This document shows positions 25,502 through 37,672 of a stretch of DNA of 48,154 nucleotides, piece by piece. The stretch is taken from the NCBI GenBank assembly GCA_001767695.1, contig MELR01000013.1, positions 132,515 to 180,668 of the forward strand, in the 5' to 3' direction. The notes beneath the pieces are model-generated. The model saw only the letters and a list, made by a program, of their open reading frames with translations. It made no database searches and was not told the DNA's origin. The stretch is from Actinobacteria bacterium RBG_16_68_21 (lineage in GTDB: Bacteria; Actinomycetota; Acidimicrobiia; Spongiisociales; UBA11373). Position 1 is the stretch's first letter; each line of letters begins with the position of its first letter. A program made the translations under genes and the position numbers.

Positions 25502-25872
25502 TGGCCCCGGCTCCCCACGAACGGCCGTTCGTGGATACCGTCTACTCCACCGCCGACCTACCCGACACCCCACAGCGCGATTACCGGATTCCCGCATCCG
25601 GATGGCTCCAAGCCCCGAGCGAGCTCCTCTCCTTGGGCGACGATCTGGGAGAGCCGGTGGAGTACAAACGCCGCATCGGCAGGTATCTCCTCTGGCGGGC
25701 CGGGCCTCCGGTCGGGGAAGCCCGCTACCTGGCCGTCTCCGACGACGGAGCGACCTGCCTGCGTTTCGATCTGCACGGCCGGAGGGGGGAGGGCTCCGGG
25801 CCCGACGGGGCGCGGCACACCCGCTTCCGGACCTGGAAGGAGGCTCTGCACGCCGATGGGGGTGGCTTGTGA
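25501..25872 (+). CDS. conserved-looking hypothetical protein
   Basis: 123 aa between the GNAT and M20 genes with TGATG and GTGA overlaps, so it is translated with them. Soluble, no membrane helix or signal. Mixed alpha/beta pattern: EYKRRIGRYLLWRAGPPVGEARYLAVSDDGATCLRFDLHG suggests a central beta sheet, and TRFRTWKEALH a C-terminal helix. No family was recognised. Codon use looks like that of its neighbours, which supports coding. Confidence 0.6.
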   Translation: MAPAPHERPFVDTVYSTADLPDTPQRDYRIPASGWLQAPSELLSLGDDLGEPVEYKRRIGRYLLWRAGPPVGEARYLAVSDDGATCLRFDLHGRRGEGSGPDGARHTRFRTWKEALHADGGGL

Positions 25873-27254
25873 CCATTCCTCAGGGGGAACTCTCCGAGCT
25901 CCTCATCGCCCTGATCCGCAACGCATGCGTCAACGACGGGACCCGGGAATCGGGCCACGAGGCCCGCTCGATCGCCACCCTGGCGGGATTCTTCGGGCAG
26001 GCCGGGCAGGTGTTCGAGCCCGAGCCGGGCCGCTGCAGCGCCGTGTACCGGGTTCCGGGACGGTCTTCCGCGGCGCCGACGCTCATGCTCATGGGCCACG
26101 TCGACGTGGTGCCCGCCGATGCCTCCGGGTGGTCGGCGGATCCTTTCGGCGGTGAGCGCCGCGACGGCTTCATATGGGGTCGGGGAGCCATCGACATGCT
26201 CAACCAGACGGCGGCGATGGCGGCCGTGTTCCGTCGGTACCTCGTCGGTGACGAGCCCCCGCTGGCCGGCGACCTGGTGTTCCTGGCGGTCGCCGATGAG
26301 GAGGCCGGGAGCGGGCTCGGGGCGCGGTGGCTCGTCGAGAACCACTGGGAGGCGGTCGCCTGTGACTACCAGCTGACCGAGATCGGTACTCCGATGCTCT
26401 GGGGACGCTCCGGCCCCGGCCTCCCGGTGACCGTGGCCGAGAAGGGCCCACACTGGCGGCGGCTGCGCACCGGAGGAGCGCCCGGTCACGGGAGCCAGCC
26501 CTATGCCACCCAGAACGCGCTCGTTCCGCTCGCCGATGCCATCGCCCGGCTGGGCGATTCGCCCTCGCCCGCGGTCATCACCGACGAGTGGCGTCGATTC
26601 GTCGCCGCCTGGGACCCCGACCCATCCCTCGCCGCCGACCTCACGGACCTCGACCGGATCGACCGGGCGATCGATCGCATCGCCGTCGACGATATCGGGC
26701 TCGCCAGGTGGGTGCACGCCTGCACCCACCTGACGATCAGCCCCAACACCCTGCGCGCCGGGGTAAAGGCCAACGTGGTCCCCGCCGCCGCGGTGGCCGA
26801 GATCGACGTTCGCACGCTTCCCGGTCAGGACCGCGCCGACGTCCACGACCACTTCCGCAAGGTGGTGGGACCGGCCTTCGAGGAAATTACGGTCGAAGAG
26901 ATGGAGAACACGGTCGCATCAGGATCGGTACCCGATGGTCCGCTGTGGCGGGCCCTCGACGGGGCCCGGGGGGAGATCGCCCCCGACTCCCACCTCCTCC
27001 CGGCGATGATCCCCGTCGGGACGGATGCCCGCTTCTTCCGCCCCAAGGGAACGGTCTCCTACGGCGTCGGCCTTTTCGATCGCCGGGTGGGTTTCGGCGA
27101 CTTCCTCACGATGTTCCACGGCTACGACGAACGAGTCAGTGAGGAGTCGCTCGGCCTCACCGCCGCCCTGCTGGTGAGAACGGTGGCCCGTTTCGGCGAG
27201 GAGATCGCCCGCGCCGGATATCCGGGGCGCGGCGACCGGAAGACAGGGAAGTGA
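25869..27254 (+). CDS. M20-family metallopeptidase/deacylase
   Basis: 461 aa from GTG 25869 (overlapping the previous stop; the ORF-track start at 25371 reads through two genes). The zinc ligands and catalytic residues are visible: MGHVDVVP (His plus Asp two residues later), WGRGAIDM (bridging Asp), VADEEAGSGLGA (catalytic Glu and ligand Glu), and the distal His in FHGYDERV. The dimerisation domain lies near 185-330. The family includes ArgE, DapE and dipeptidases; substrate unresolved. One base separates it from the HAD gene. Confidence 0.88.
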   Translation: MTIPQGELSELLIALIRNACVNDGTRESGHEARSIATLAGFFGQAGQVFEPEPGRCSAVYRVPGRSSAAPTLMLMGHVDVVPADASGWSADPFGGERRDGFIWGRGAIDMLNQTAAMAAVFRRYLVGDEPPLAGDLVFLAVADEEAGSGLGARWLVENHWEAVACDYQLTEIGTPMLWGRSGPGLPVTVAEKGPHWRRLRTGGAPGHGSQPYATQNALVPLADAIARLGDSPSPAVITDEWRRFVAAWDPDPSLAADLTDLDRIDRAIDRIAVDDIGLARWVHACTHLTISPNTLRAGVKANVVPAAAVAEIDVRTLPGQDRADVHDHFRKVVGPAFEEITVEEMENTVASGSVPDGPLWRALDGARGEIAPDSHLLPAMIPVGTDARFFRPKGTVSYGVGLFDRRVGFGDFLTMFHGYDERVSEESLGLTAALLVRTVARFGEEIARAGYPGRGDRKTGK

Positions 27255-27255
27255 G

Positions 27256-28044
27256 GTGAGGACGACTGTCGGATCCCACCATCCCGGCAACGTCGTCCTC
27301 GACCTCGACGGCTGCCTCTACGTCGAGGACGAGGCCGTACCGGGCGCCGGGGATGCCCTGGGAGCGCTGGCCGCGGCGGGATTCCGGATCATCCTCGCCA
27401 CCAACAACTCCACGAAGACCCCGGAGGTGGTGGCGGAGCGGGTGGAGAGCATCGTCGGTCATGCCGTCGATCCCGCCTGGGTGATCACCTCCGCGGTTGC
27501 CGCCCGATCGATGCTGGTCGCCGGTGACCAACCGGTGCTCACCGTCGGCGAGCCCGGTCTCGCCGCGACCATGCGGGAGTGGGGAGTGGCCATGACCGAC
27601 GAATCCGCCGCGGCACACACGGTCGTCGTCGGCCTCGACCGGGGGTTCACCTACGACCGGCTGCGCCAGGCCTCCCACGCCCTGCTCCGCGGCGCCCGCT
27701 TCATCGCCACCAATCCCGACGCCACCTTCCCCACCGCCGGCCTCGCCGACCCGGGGGCGGGATCGATGGTCGCCGCGGTGGCGTTCGCCTCCGGGCGGCA
27801 ACCGGAGTTCGCCGGCAAGCCGTTCGAACCGATGCGGCGCTGCGTGGCAGCCCTCCTCGGCCCCGGGCCCACCTGGGTCGTCGGGGACCGTGCCGAGACG
27901 GACCTGGCTTTCGGAATACCGGCCGGGTGGACAACCGTGTTGGTGATGACCGGGGTGACCCACGACCCGGACGGGATCGACCCCCCGCCCGACCACGTGC
28001 TCACCTCGGTCGCCGACCTGCCTTCAGTGCTGATTCAGGCGTAG
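27256..28044 (+). CDS. HAD-IIA (NagD-like) phosphatase
   Basis: 262 aa. Motif I is LDLDGCLYVEDE (nucleophile Asp and +2 Asp), motif II has the Asn-Ser version LATNNST, motif III is K in GKPFEP and motif IV WVVGDRAETDLAFG. The C2-type cap between motifs II and III defines class IIA. NagD relatives dephosphorylate sugar or nucleotide phosphates. A HAD-IIA gene also precedes tlyA in mycobacteria (Rv1692), so this matches the conserved neighbourhood. It overlaps the convergent rhomboid gene by 10 bp. Confidence 0.9.
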   Translation: MRTTVGSHHPGNVVLDLDGCLYVEDEAVPGAGDALGALAAAGFRIILATNNSTKTPEVVAERVESIVGHAVDPAWVITSAVAARSMLVAGDQPVLTVGEPGLAATMREWGVAMTDESAAAHTVVVGLDRGFTYDRLRQASHALLRGARFIATNPDATFPTAGLADPGAGSMVAAVAFASGRQPEFAGKPFEPMRRCVAALLGPGPTWVVGDRAETDLAFGIPAGWTTVLVMTGVTHDPDGIDPPPDHVLTSVADLPSVLIQA

Positions 28045-28763
28045 ACCGCCGTCTCCCCGGCCGCCGTCCGCGCCAACAGTTGCCGTCGAAACATGGCGGC
28101 GACCAGGGCGCCGAACGCGAACCCGGCCACGTGCGCCTGCCAGGCGACGCCGGTGTCGTCGCCCACCAGGAGGAACTGGCTCAGAAACCACAGGCCGAGG
28201 AACCACACGGCGGGGATGGCCACGACCCGGTAGAGGATGAACGTCATGACCTGGTGGCGGGGAAACAGCACCAGATACGCCCCCATCACTCCGGCGATGG
28301 CGCCCGACGCTCCGACCAGAGGAACCGTGAGAGTCGGGTTGACCACGACGAAACCGATGGTGGCGGCCACTCCCGCCGCCAGGTAGAAGACCGCGAACAG
28401 CAGCGATCCGAAGGCCTCTTCGACGTTGTTCCCGAAGATCCACAGGCTCCACATGTTGAAGAGGATGTGGGCGAGCCCGGCGTGGAGGAACATCGACACG
28501 AACACGGACAGCCAGATCTGCTTGTCGGGGAACACCGCCTCGGCGGCGTTCCCGTCGAGGCAGACCCCGGCGTTCACCTCGAACACCGAGACCGGTTCGC
28601 CACTGCTCACCTCACAGGCGACGGCGGCGTGCTCGTAGGCGAAGCGATCCGATTCCGGAGATGCCTGCGGGGTCATGAGGAACACGACGACGTTTCCGGC
28701 GATGATCAGCCACGTGATCAACGGCCGGATGCGCGTCGGGTTGACATCACGAACCGGTAACAA
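28035..28763 (-). CDS. rhomboid-family intramembrane serine protease
   Basis: 242 aa. Six to seven helices; catalytic Ser in VGASGAIAGVMGAY and His in WQAHVAGFAFG, with the upstream HAGLAHILFNMWSLWIFGNNVEE conserved. It cuts transmembrane helices in the membrane. I chose TTG 28763 because it gives LPVRDVNPTRIRP, the normal rhomboid start, and has AGGAAG 6 nt upstream; ATG 28805 or 28901 would add 14-46 unconserved residues. The first periplasmic loop is long (about 35-70) with two Cys, probably a disulphide. Confidence 0.88.
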   Translation of the reverse strand: MLPVRDVNPTRIRPLITWLIIAGNVVVFLMTPQASPESDRFAYEHAAVACEVSSGEPVSVFEVNAGVCLDGNAAEAVFPDKQIWLSVFVSMFLHAGLAHILFNMWSLWIFGNNVEEAFGSLLFAVFYLAAGVAATIGFVVVNPTLTVPLVGASGAIAGVMGAYLVLFPRHQVMTFILYRVVAIPAVWFLGLWFLSQFLLVGDDTGVAWQAHVAGFAFGALVAAMFRRQLLARTAAGETAVYA

Positions 28764-28803
28764 TGCGCACTTCCTGTCGGCCAGTGCGGGGATAATGCCC
28801 CTC

Positions 28804-28953
28804 ATGGATGATACGCCCCTCGACTCATTGCTCTCCGAGCTCGCCTCGGCCGACCCCGCCGAGGCCCCCGACCTGGCCGACAAGCTCTCCGAGGCGCTCA
28901 CCGAGGCGCTGGAGTCCGGGGGTGAGGAGGAAGCGTCTGCGCCGCCGGCTTGA
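28804..28953 (+). CDS. 49-aa acidic protein preceding tlyA
   Basis: Starts at ATG 28804 with GATAAT (28790-28795) ending 8 nt before it, which fits the leaderless pattern. Acidic and helical (LDSLLSELASADPAEAPDLADKLSEALTEALESGGEEE), no Cys, no membrane segment. It overlaps the tlyA start by 32 bp, so both would be made from one mRNA. No family recognised; ATG 28795 is a possible alternative. The divergent rhomboid ATG at 28805 would overlap it, one more reason to prefer the rhomboid TTG. Confidence 0.5.
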   Translation: MDDTPLDSLLSELASADPAEAPDLADKLSEALTEALESGGEEEASAPPA

Positions 28954-29713
28954 CACCGAGCTGGTCCGGCGGGGACTTACTCCGACCCGAACCGCTGCTC
29001 ACGACGCGATCCGCGATGGACGGGTCGTGGTGGGTGGTCGCGCCACCGCCAAGCCGGCGACCATGGTCGCTCCCGACGAGGCGATCACGGTTCGGACCGA
29101 CGAGGAGCCCTGGGCGAGCCGCGGCGGGGAGAAACTTGCCGCCGCCCTGGAACGCTTCTCCATCGATGTCGCCGGTGCCGACGCGCTGGACGTGGGAGCC
29201 TCCACCGGGGGATTCACCGATGTGCTGATCCGCGGCGGGGCAAGAAGGGTGGTGGCGCTAGACGTCGGATACGGCCAAATGCTGTGGCATCTCCGCAACC
29301 ACCCGGCGGTTGTGGTCGTCGACCGGACCAACTTCCGCATCGTCGACCCCGCAGCCTTGGGGGCCCCGTTCGACGTCGTCGTCATGGACGTTTCGTTCAT
29401 CGGCGCCTCGCTTCTCGCCGTCCCGCTGGCCAGCGTGGGACGAGCAGGTACCGACTACGTTGTCCTGGTGAAACCCCAATTCGAGGTGGGACCGCAGAGG
29501 GTCGGTCGCGGCGGCATCGTGCGCGATCCGGACGCGCACCGTGATGCGGTGGCCGCGGTTACCGCGGCGCTCGCCGACGTGGAAATCGGCGTCCTCGGGG
29601 CGATGCCCAGTCCGATCACCGGGGCCAAGGGGAACCGCGAGTTCCTGGTCCATGGACGCCTCGGGTCTCCCGGAATCGACGCCGCGGTGGCGGCCTCCGA
29701 GGCGGTGCAGTGA
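28922..29713 (+). CDS. tlyA: 16S/23S rRNA (cytidine-2'-O)-methyltransferase TlyA
   Basis: 263 aa from GTG 28922 with GGAG 8 nt upstream. The N-terminal S4 RNA-binding domain (RRRLDTELVRRGLTPTRTAAHDAIRDGRVVVGG) is followed by an FtsJ-type methyltransferase: SRGGEKLAAALE, motif I ALDVGASTGGFTDVL, VALDVGYGQ and the catalytic-region VVMDVSFIG and VKPQFEVG. It 2'-O-methylates C1409 of 16S and C1920 of 23S rRNA (E. coli numbering), which affects capreomycin sensitivity. GTGA-type coupling to nadK. Confidence 0.95.
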   Translation: MRRKRLRRRLDTELVRRGLTPTRTAAHDAIRDGRVVVGGRATAKPATMVAPDEAITVRTDEEPWASRGGEKLAAALERFSIDVAGADALDVGASTGGFTDVLIRGGARRVVALDVGYGQMLWHLRNHPAVVVVDRTNFRIVDPAALGAPFDVVVMDVSFIGASLLAVPLASVGRAGTDYVVLVKPQFEVGPQRVGRGGIVRDPDAHRDAVAAVTAALADVEIGVLGAMPSPITGAKGNREFLVHGRLGSPGIDAAVAASEAVQ

Positions 29714-30535
29714 GACTCGCCCTCGTCCTTCATCCCACGCGGCCTACGGCCGCTGCCACCGCCGAGCGCTTGGTGGCCGCCGCCAAGCTACGCGGCATCG
29801 TCGTCTCCGGACACCCGGGAGATGCCGCTCGGGTCCCGGGGCTGGTCGCTCGTGAGCCCGGCGAACCATTGAGCGACGACGTCGTCGTCGCCGTGGGCGG
29901 CGACGGAACGGTCCTCGAGGCGGCCCGGGTGGCGCGAGCCTCCGATATCCCCGTGCTCGGCATCAACGCGGGGACTCTCGGTTTCCTCGCCGAGGTCGAG
30001 CCGGCCCGGATCGACGAAGCCCTCGACTCCCTGCTCGCCGGAAGGTACCTCGTTGCAGAGAGGATGACCCTCGAGGCGAGCCTGCCCGGTGGGGCCAAGG
30101 TCGACGGTCTCAACGACATCGTGGTGGAGAAGGCCGTGAGCCGCCAGGTGGTTTCGGTGGCGGTGTCGGTGAACGGCGAGCGACTCGTGGAGTACCGGGC
30201 CGATGCGGTCATCGTCTCCACCCCAACGGGGTCCACCGCCTACACGTTTTCCGCCGGAGGGCCTCTGGTCGATCCCGACATCGAGGCGATCCTCCTCACT
30301 CCGGTGGCGGCGCACAGCGCCTTCGGCCGGGCGATCGTCTTCTCGCCGCAGGTCACACTGGATGTCCTCGTCACCTCCGACCGCCGCGGCAGGGTGAACG
30401 TCGATGGGCAGACGTACGCCGAGCTCGACCCCGGGGAGGCGATCGGCATCGTGCGTGGCCCGACCCCGGCGCGCTTCATCCGGTTGCGGCCGCGCAACTT
30501 CGCACACACCGTCAAAGAGAAATTCCAGCTACCGG

Positions 30536-30543
<8 letters not shown>
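29710..30543 (+). CDS. nadK: NAD kinase
   Basis: 277 aa from GTG 29710. NadK phosphorylates NAD to NADP using ATP or polyphosphate. The GGDGT motif (VVAVGGDGTVLEAAR), the NxGxxGFL motif (GINAGTLGFLAEV), the NDIVVEK Asp/Asn and the C-terminal TPTGSTAYTFSAGGP and RGRVNVDGQ motifs are present. Between tlyA and recN, as in mycobacteria (tlyA-ppnK-recN). It overlaps recN by 8 bp. Confidence 0.96.
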
Positions 30544-34789
<4,246 letters not shown>

Positions 34790-34798
34790 GAGGCTCTC

Positions 34799-35143
34799 AT
34801 GGTCGCCCTCGAATCGATCAAGCAACGGCTCGTCGCCGAACGCCAGCAACTGATGCATCAGCTCGCCGAGCTGGGGGCATCCGAAGACGGGTCACTCCGG
34901 GACGACGTGGACTTCCCCGAGGGGTTCGCCGACGCCGCGGCCGCAACCTCCGAGCGCACCGAGGTGCTCGGGTTGGTCGACTCGTTGCGCCGCTCGCTCG
35001 GCGAGATCGACGTCGCCCTTGCCAGGATCGAAAGCGGCGTCTACGGGACCTGCGTCAAGTGCGGCAAGGACATCGGCGAGGCTCGCCTCGAGGTCCGTCC
35101 CTCGTCGACCCACTGCGTGGACTGCAAAGCCGCCAAGGTCTAG
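34799..35143 (+). CDS. DksA/TraR-type zinc-finger protein
   Basis: 114 aa with SD GAGAGG before ATG 34799. An N-terminal coiled coil (SIKQRLVAERQQLMHQLAELG) with acidic turn, then the Cys4 zinc finger: GVYGTCVKCGKDIGEARLEVRPSSTHCVDCK. DksA relatives bind in the RNA polymerase secondary channel. The gene is shorter than E. coli DksA (151 aa). In actinobacteria, which use CarD/RbpA, the role of such proteins is less clear. Confidence 0.88.
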   Translation: MVALESIKQRLVAERQQLMHQLAELGASEDGSLRDDVDFPEGFADAAAATSERTEVLGLVDSLRRSLGEIDVALARIESGVYGTCVKCGKDIGEARLEVRPSSTHCVDCKAAKV

Positions 35144-35151
35144 TCGGTCCA

Positions 35152-35796
35152 ATGATCGTCGACAACGGCGTGCTCGACGCCGTCTTGTTCATTGCCATCC
35201 TGGCGCCGTCGATCATCTTCCACGAGGTCGCCCACGGCCTGGTCGCCCGGCGTCTCGGCGACCTCACCGCGCAGGAGGCGGGACGGCTGACCCTCAACCC
35301 GGTCAAGCACATCGACCCCTTCGGATCGGTGCTGCTTCCCGCAATGCTCGCCCTGGCCCATCAGAACGTCTTCGGTTGGGCCAAGCCGGTGCCGGTCAAC
35401 CCGTCGCGCTTTCGCCGAAGCCCGGTGCGGGGAATGGCCGTGACCGCCCTGGCCGGTCCGACGACCAACCTCGCCATGGTTCTCCTGGTTGCCCGCCTCG
35501 GTCCGTTCATCCAGGTGGGCGACGTCGTCTATCTGACCAGTCCATCGCTGTGGGCCCGATTCGCCGAGGGGTTCCTGGTGGTCAACGCCGCGCTTGCGGT
35601 CTTCAACATGCTTCCCATCCCACCCCTCGACGGCAGCCGACTGCTTCCCCTGGTGCTCCCCCCGGCGGGACGAAGGATCTACGCTCAGATCTCCCAGTAC
35701 GGGTTCCTGATCCTGATCGTTCTGGTGCTGATCATCCCCCGTTCACTCGGCTTCCTCGGGTCGTGGATCTCGTGGATCGTGAAGGCGGCGGTGTGA
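35152..35796 (+). CDS. site-2-protease-family M50 metalloprotease
   Basis: 214 aa from ATG 35152; the ORF-track start is inside the previous gene. Zinc-site motif HEVAHG (HExxH) in helix 1 (AILAPSIIFHEVAHGLVARRLGD), NPVKHIDPFGSVLLPA, and the LDG motif PIPPLDGSRLLPLVLP near the end. Four or five membrane helices, no PDZ domain: the short YwhC/FpvB-like group. It cuts or releases proteins within the membrane; substrates unknown. Starts 9 bp after the DksA gene; GTGA coupling to the HD gene. Confidence 0.9.
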   Translation: MIVDNGVLDAVLFIAILAPSIIFHEVAHGLVARRLGDLTAQEAGRLTLNPVKHIDPFGSVLLPAMLALAHQNVFGWAKPVPVNPSRFRRSPVRGMAVTALAGPTTNLAMVLLVARLGPFIQVGDVVYLTSPSLWARFAEGFLVVNAALAVFNMLPIPPLDGSRLLPLVLPPAGRRIYAQISQYGFLILIVLVLIIPRSLGFLGSWISWIVKAAV

Positions 35797-36275
35797 GCGC
35801 CCCCGGGTCCCTCCCGCATCTCGCCAGGCGGTTGCTCGGATCCCTGCGGGCGCGCCGACCCTCCCCGCGCCAACAAACGATGATTGCCTCCGTCCTGAGT
35901 GTTCCCGAGCTCCGGTTGTTCTGGCTTCAGCCGGTCGCCGACCAGCATCACGCGGTGGCCGTCGCCGCCAGGGTGGCCGCGGTCTCGGAAGATCCGCTCC
36001 TGGTCCGCGCCGCCTTGCTCCACGACGTCGGCAAGCGACACTCGCGCACCGGGACCGCAGCGCGCACTGTGGCATCGGTTCTCGCCATCCTCCATCTGCC
36101 CAGGAACGGGAAGCTGCGCACCTACCTCGAACACGGCAGGTTGGGCGGGGCCGATCTGGAAGCGGCCGGGTCCCCGCCGATCGTGGTGGCGTTCGCCGAG
36201 CACCATCATGGCCCCCGTCCCCAGGATGTTCCCGCTGAGGCCTGGGCGCTGCTGTGCGCCGCCGATGACGATTGA
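35793..36275 (+). CDS. HD-domain phosphohydrolase-like protein
   Basis: 160 aa from GTG 35793. HD motif in ALLHDVGKRHSRTG, upstream His in DQHHAVAVAARVA and a later FAEHHHGP pair, giving the usual metal-ligand set of the HD superfamily. The protein is short and has no second domain, so it may hydrolyse a nucleotide or act as a regulator. Coupled to the M50 gene by GTGA overlap. Confidence 0.75.
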   Translation: MSAPGSLPHLARRLLGSLRARRPSPRQQTMIASVLSVPELRLFWLQPVADQHHAVAVAARVAAVSEDPLLVRAALLHDVGKRHSRTGTAARTVASVLAILHLPRNGKLRTYLEHGRLGGADLEAAGSPPIVVAFAEHHHGPRPQDVPAEAWALLCAADDD

Positions 36276-36299
36276 CCCGCACCCCGCCGTGGGCGGCAA

Positions 36300-36305
36300 T
36301 ACGAT
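36300..36305 (+). promoter_or_regulatory. -10 element TACGAT of the scpAB operon
   Basis: TACGAT ends 9 nt before ATG 36315 and only 3 nt before ATG 36309. This is a reason to choose 36315 as the scpA start, assuming a leaderless mRNA. Confidence 0.4.
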
Positions 36306-36314
36306 GAGATGCCG

Positions 36315-37094
36315 ATGAGCTACGAGGTCACCACACCGATCTTCGAGGGTCCGCTCGATCTGCTCCTCCAGCTGATTACGGCGCGCCGTCTCGATGTGGC
36401 CGATCTCAACCTGCGCGACCTCGTGTCGGAGTACCTGTCGTACCTCGACCTGATGCGCACCCTCGACCTCGAGGTCACGTCGGAGTTCCTCGTGATCGCT
36501 TCGACCCTGATCCAGCTGAAGACCCGCCGCCTGCTGCCCGGGTCGTCCGAGATCGATCTCGATGAGGACCTCCTCCTCGCCGAAGAGCGCGATCGGCTGC
36601 TCTCCCGCCTCCTCGCCAACCTGACCTTCAAGGATGTGGCGGCGGTGTTGGCGCATCGCCTCGAGAGCACCGAATTGTTCCTGGCGCGGACGGCCGGTGC
36701 CGACCCGGATGTGGCGCCGCCGCCGACGGAGCTTCGGATCGGCGCCGGTGCGGCCGAGCTGGCCGCCATCGCCACCAGGGTCCTGGAGCGGGCCTTTGCC
36801 GAGCCCACCCTCGACCATCTCGACCTCGACCTGCCTTCGGTGACCGATGCGATCGCCGACCTCCGCCGTCGGATCGATGCCGACATCGAGATCGACTTCG
36901 AACGCGTCACCAGCCACCTGGACCGCCCCATGGAGATCATCGCCTACTTCCTGGCGGTGCTCGAACTGGCCCGCTGGGGACTGGTCCAGGCACGCCAGGC
37001 CGACCTCGCCGGTCCGATAACCCTGCGGCGCACCGACTCGGCGGTCGGCGCCGTGGTCAGCGAATGGGACATGGCTCCCGGGGAGGGAACGTGA
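36315..37094 (+). CDS. scpA: segregation and condensation protein ScpA
   Basis: 259 aa from ATG 36315 (MSYEVTTPIFEGPLDLLLQLI); the ATG at 36309 would add two residues. ScpA is the kleisin subunit that bridges SMC heads in the condensin complex. Kleisin N-terminal motif FEGPLDLLLQLI...VADLNLRDLVSEYLSYL, the central linker with acid residues, and the winged-helix C-terminal part (IIAYFLAVLELARWGLVQARQ) are clear. Overlaps scpB. Confidence 0.95.
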   Translation: MSYEVTTPIFEGPLDLLLQLITARRLDVADLNLRDLVSEYLSYLDLMRTLDLEVTSEFLVIASTLIQLKTRRLLPGSSEIDLDEDLLLAEERDRLLSRLLANLTFKDVAAVLAHRLESTELFLARTAGADPDVAPPPTELRIGAGAAELAAIATRVLERAFAEPTLDHLDLDLPSVTDAIADLRRRIDADIEIDFERVTSHLDRPMEIIAYFLAVLELARWGLVQARQADLAGPITLRRTDSAVGAVVSEWDMAPGEGT

Positions 37095-37672
37095 TGGACG
37101 CAGTCGCCGCGGTCGAAGCGATCCTGTTCGTGGCCGAGTCCCCGGTCCCGGCGGCGGAGCTCTCCGAGGTGCTGGAACTCCCGCCCGGCGAGGTGGCCGA
37201 AGCGCTCCAGCTGCTCGCCGAGCGCCTCTCGGCGACGGCGAGCGGGCTCGTGCTGCGGGAAGCGGCCGGAGGCTGGCGGCTGTACACCCGCCCCGATCTG
37301 CGCCCCCACCTCGACCGCTTCGCAGCATCTCCGACGGCCACCCGGCTGTCCCGCGCTGCGCTCGAGGCGCTGGCAGTGGTGGCGTATCGCCAACCGGTGT
37401 CGCGCTCCCAGGTGACCGACATCCGAGGTGTGGACTCCGAACAGGCCCTGCGGACCCTGGAGCGTCGCGGTCTCCTCGACGTGGTCGGGGTGGCCCCCGG
37501 GTCGGGGCAGGCGATCCTCTACGGCACGACCGACCTGTTTCTCGAGAAGCTCGGTCTCGCCTCCCTGTCCGATCTCCCGCCCCTTGCCGACCACGTGCCG
37601 CCTGCGGACATCGTCGAGGCACTGGAGCGGCCCTTCCGCCCGGAGGAACCATCGAGCGACTCCAGAAGCTGA
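37094..37672 (+). CDS. scpB: segregation and condensation protein ScpB
   Basis: 192 aa starting at ATG 37094, which shares one base with the scpA stop (TGATG); GTG 37091 is possible. Tandem winged helices of the condensin accessory subunit: AVEAILFVAESPVPAAELSEVLELP, LSRAALEALAVVAYRQPVSRSQVTDIRGVDSEQALRTLERRGLL. It dimerises and holds ScpA on SMC. The last 22 nt overlap the proposed rluB start. Confidence 0.95.
   Translation: MDAVAAVEAILFVAESPVPAAELSEVLELPPGEVAEALQLLAERLSATASGLVLREAAGGWRLYTRPDLRPHLDRFAASPTATRLSRAALEALAVVAYRQPVSRSQVTDIRGVDSEQALRTLERRGLLDVVGVAPGSGQAILYGTTDLFLEKLGLASLSDLPPLADHVPPADIVEALERPFRPEEPSSDSRS
37642..37653 (+). promoter_or_regulatory. ribosome binding site GGAGGA before an ATC start codon (rluB)
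   Basis: GGAGGA (37642-37647) is followed by ACC and then ATC at 37651, at the place where RluB homologues start. There is no ATG, GTG or TTG in this frame from 37501 until GTG 37732. Either ATC is used for initiation or the base has been changed or misread (ATG to ATC). Confidence 0.6.
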
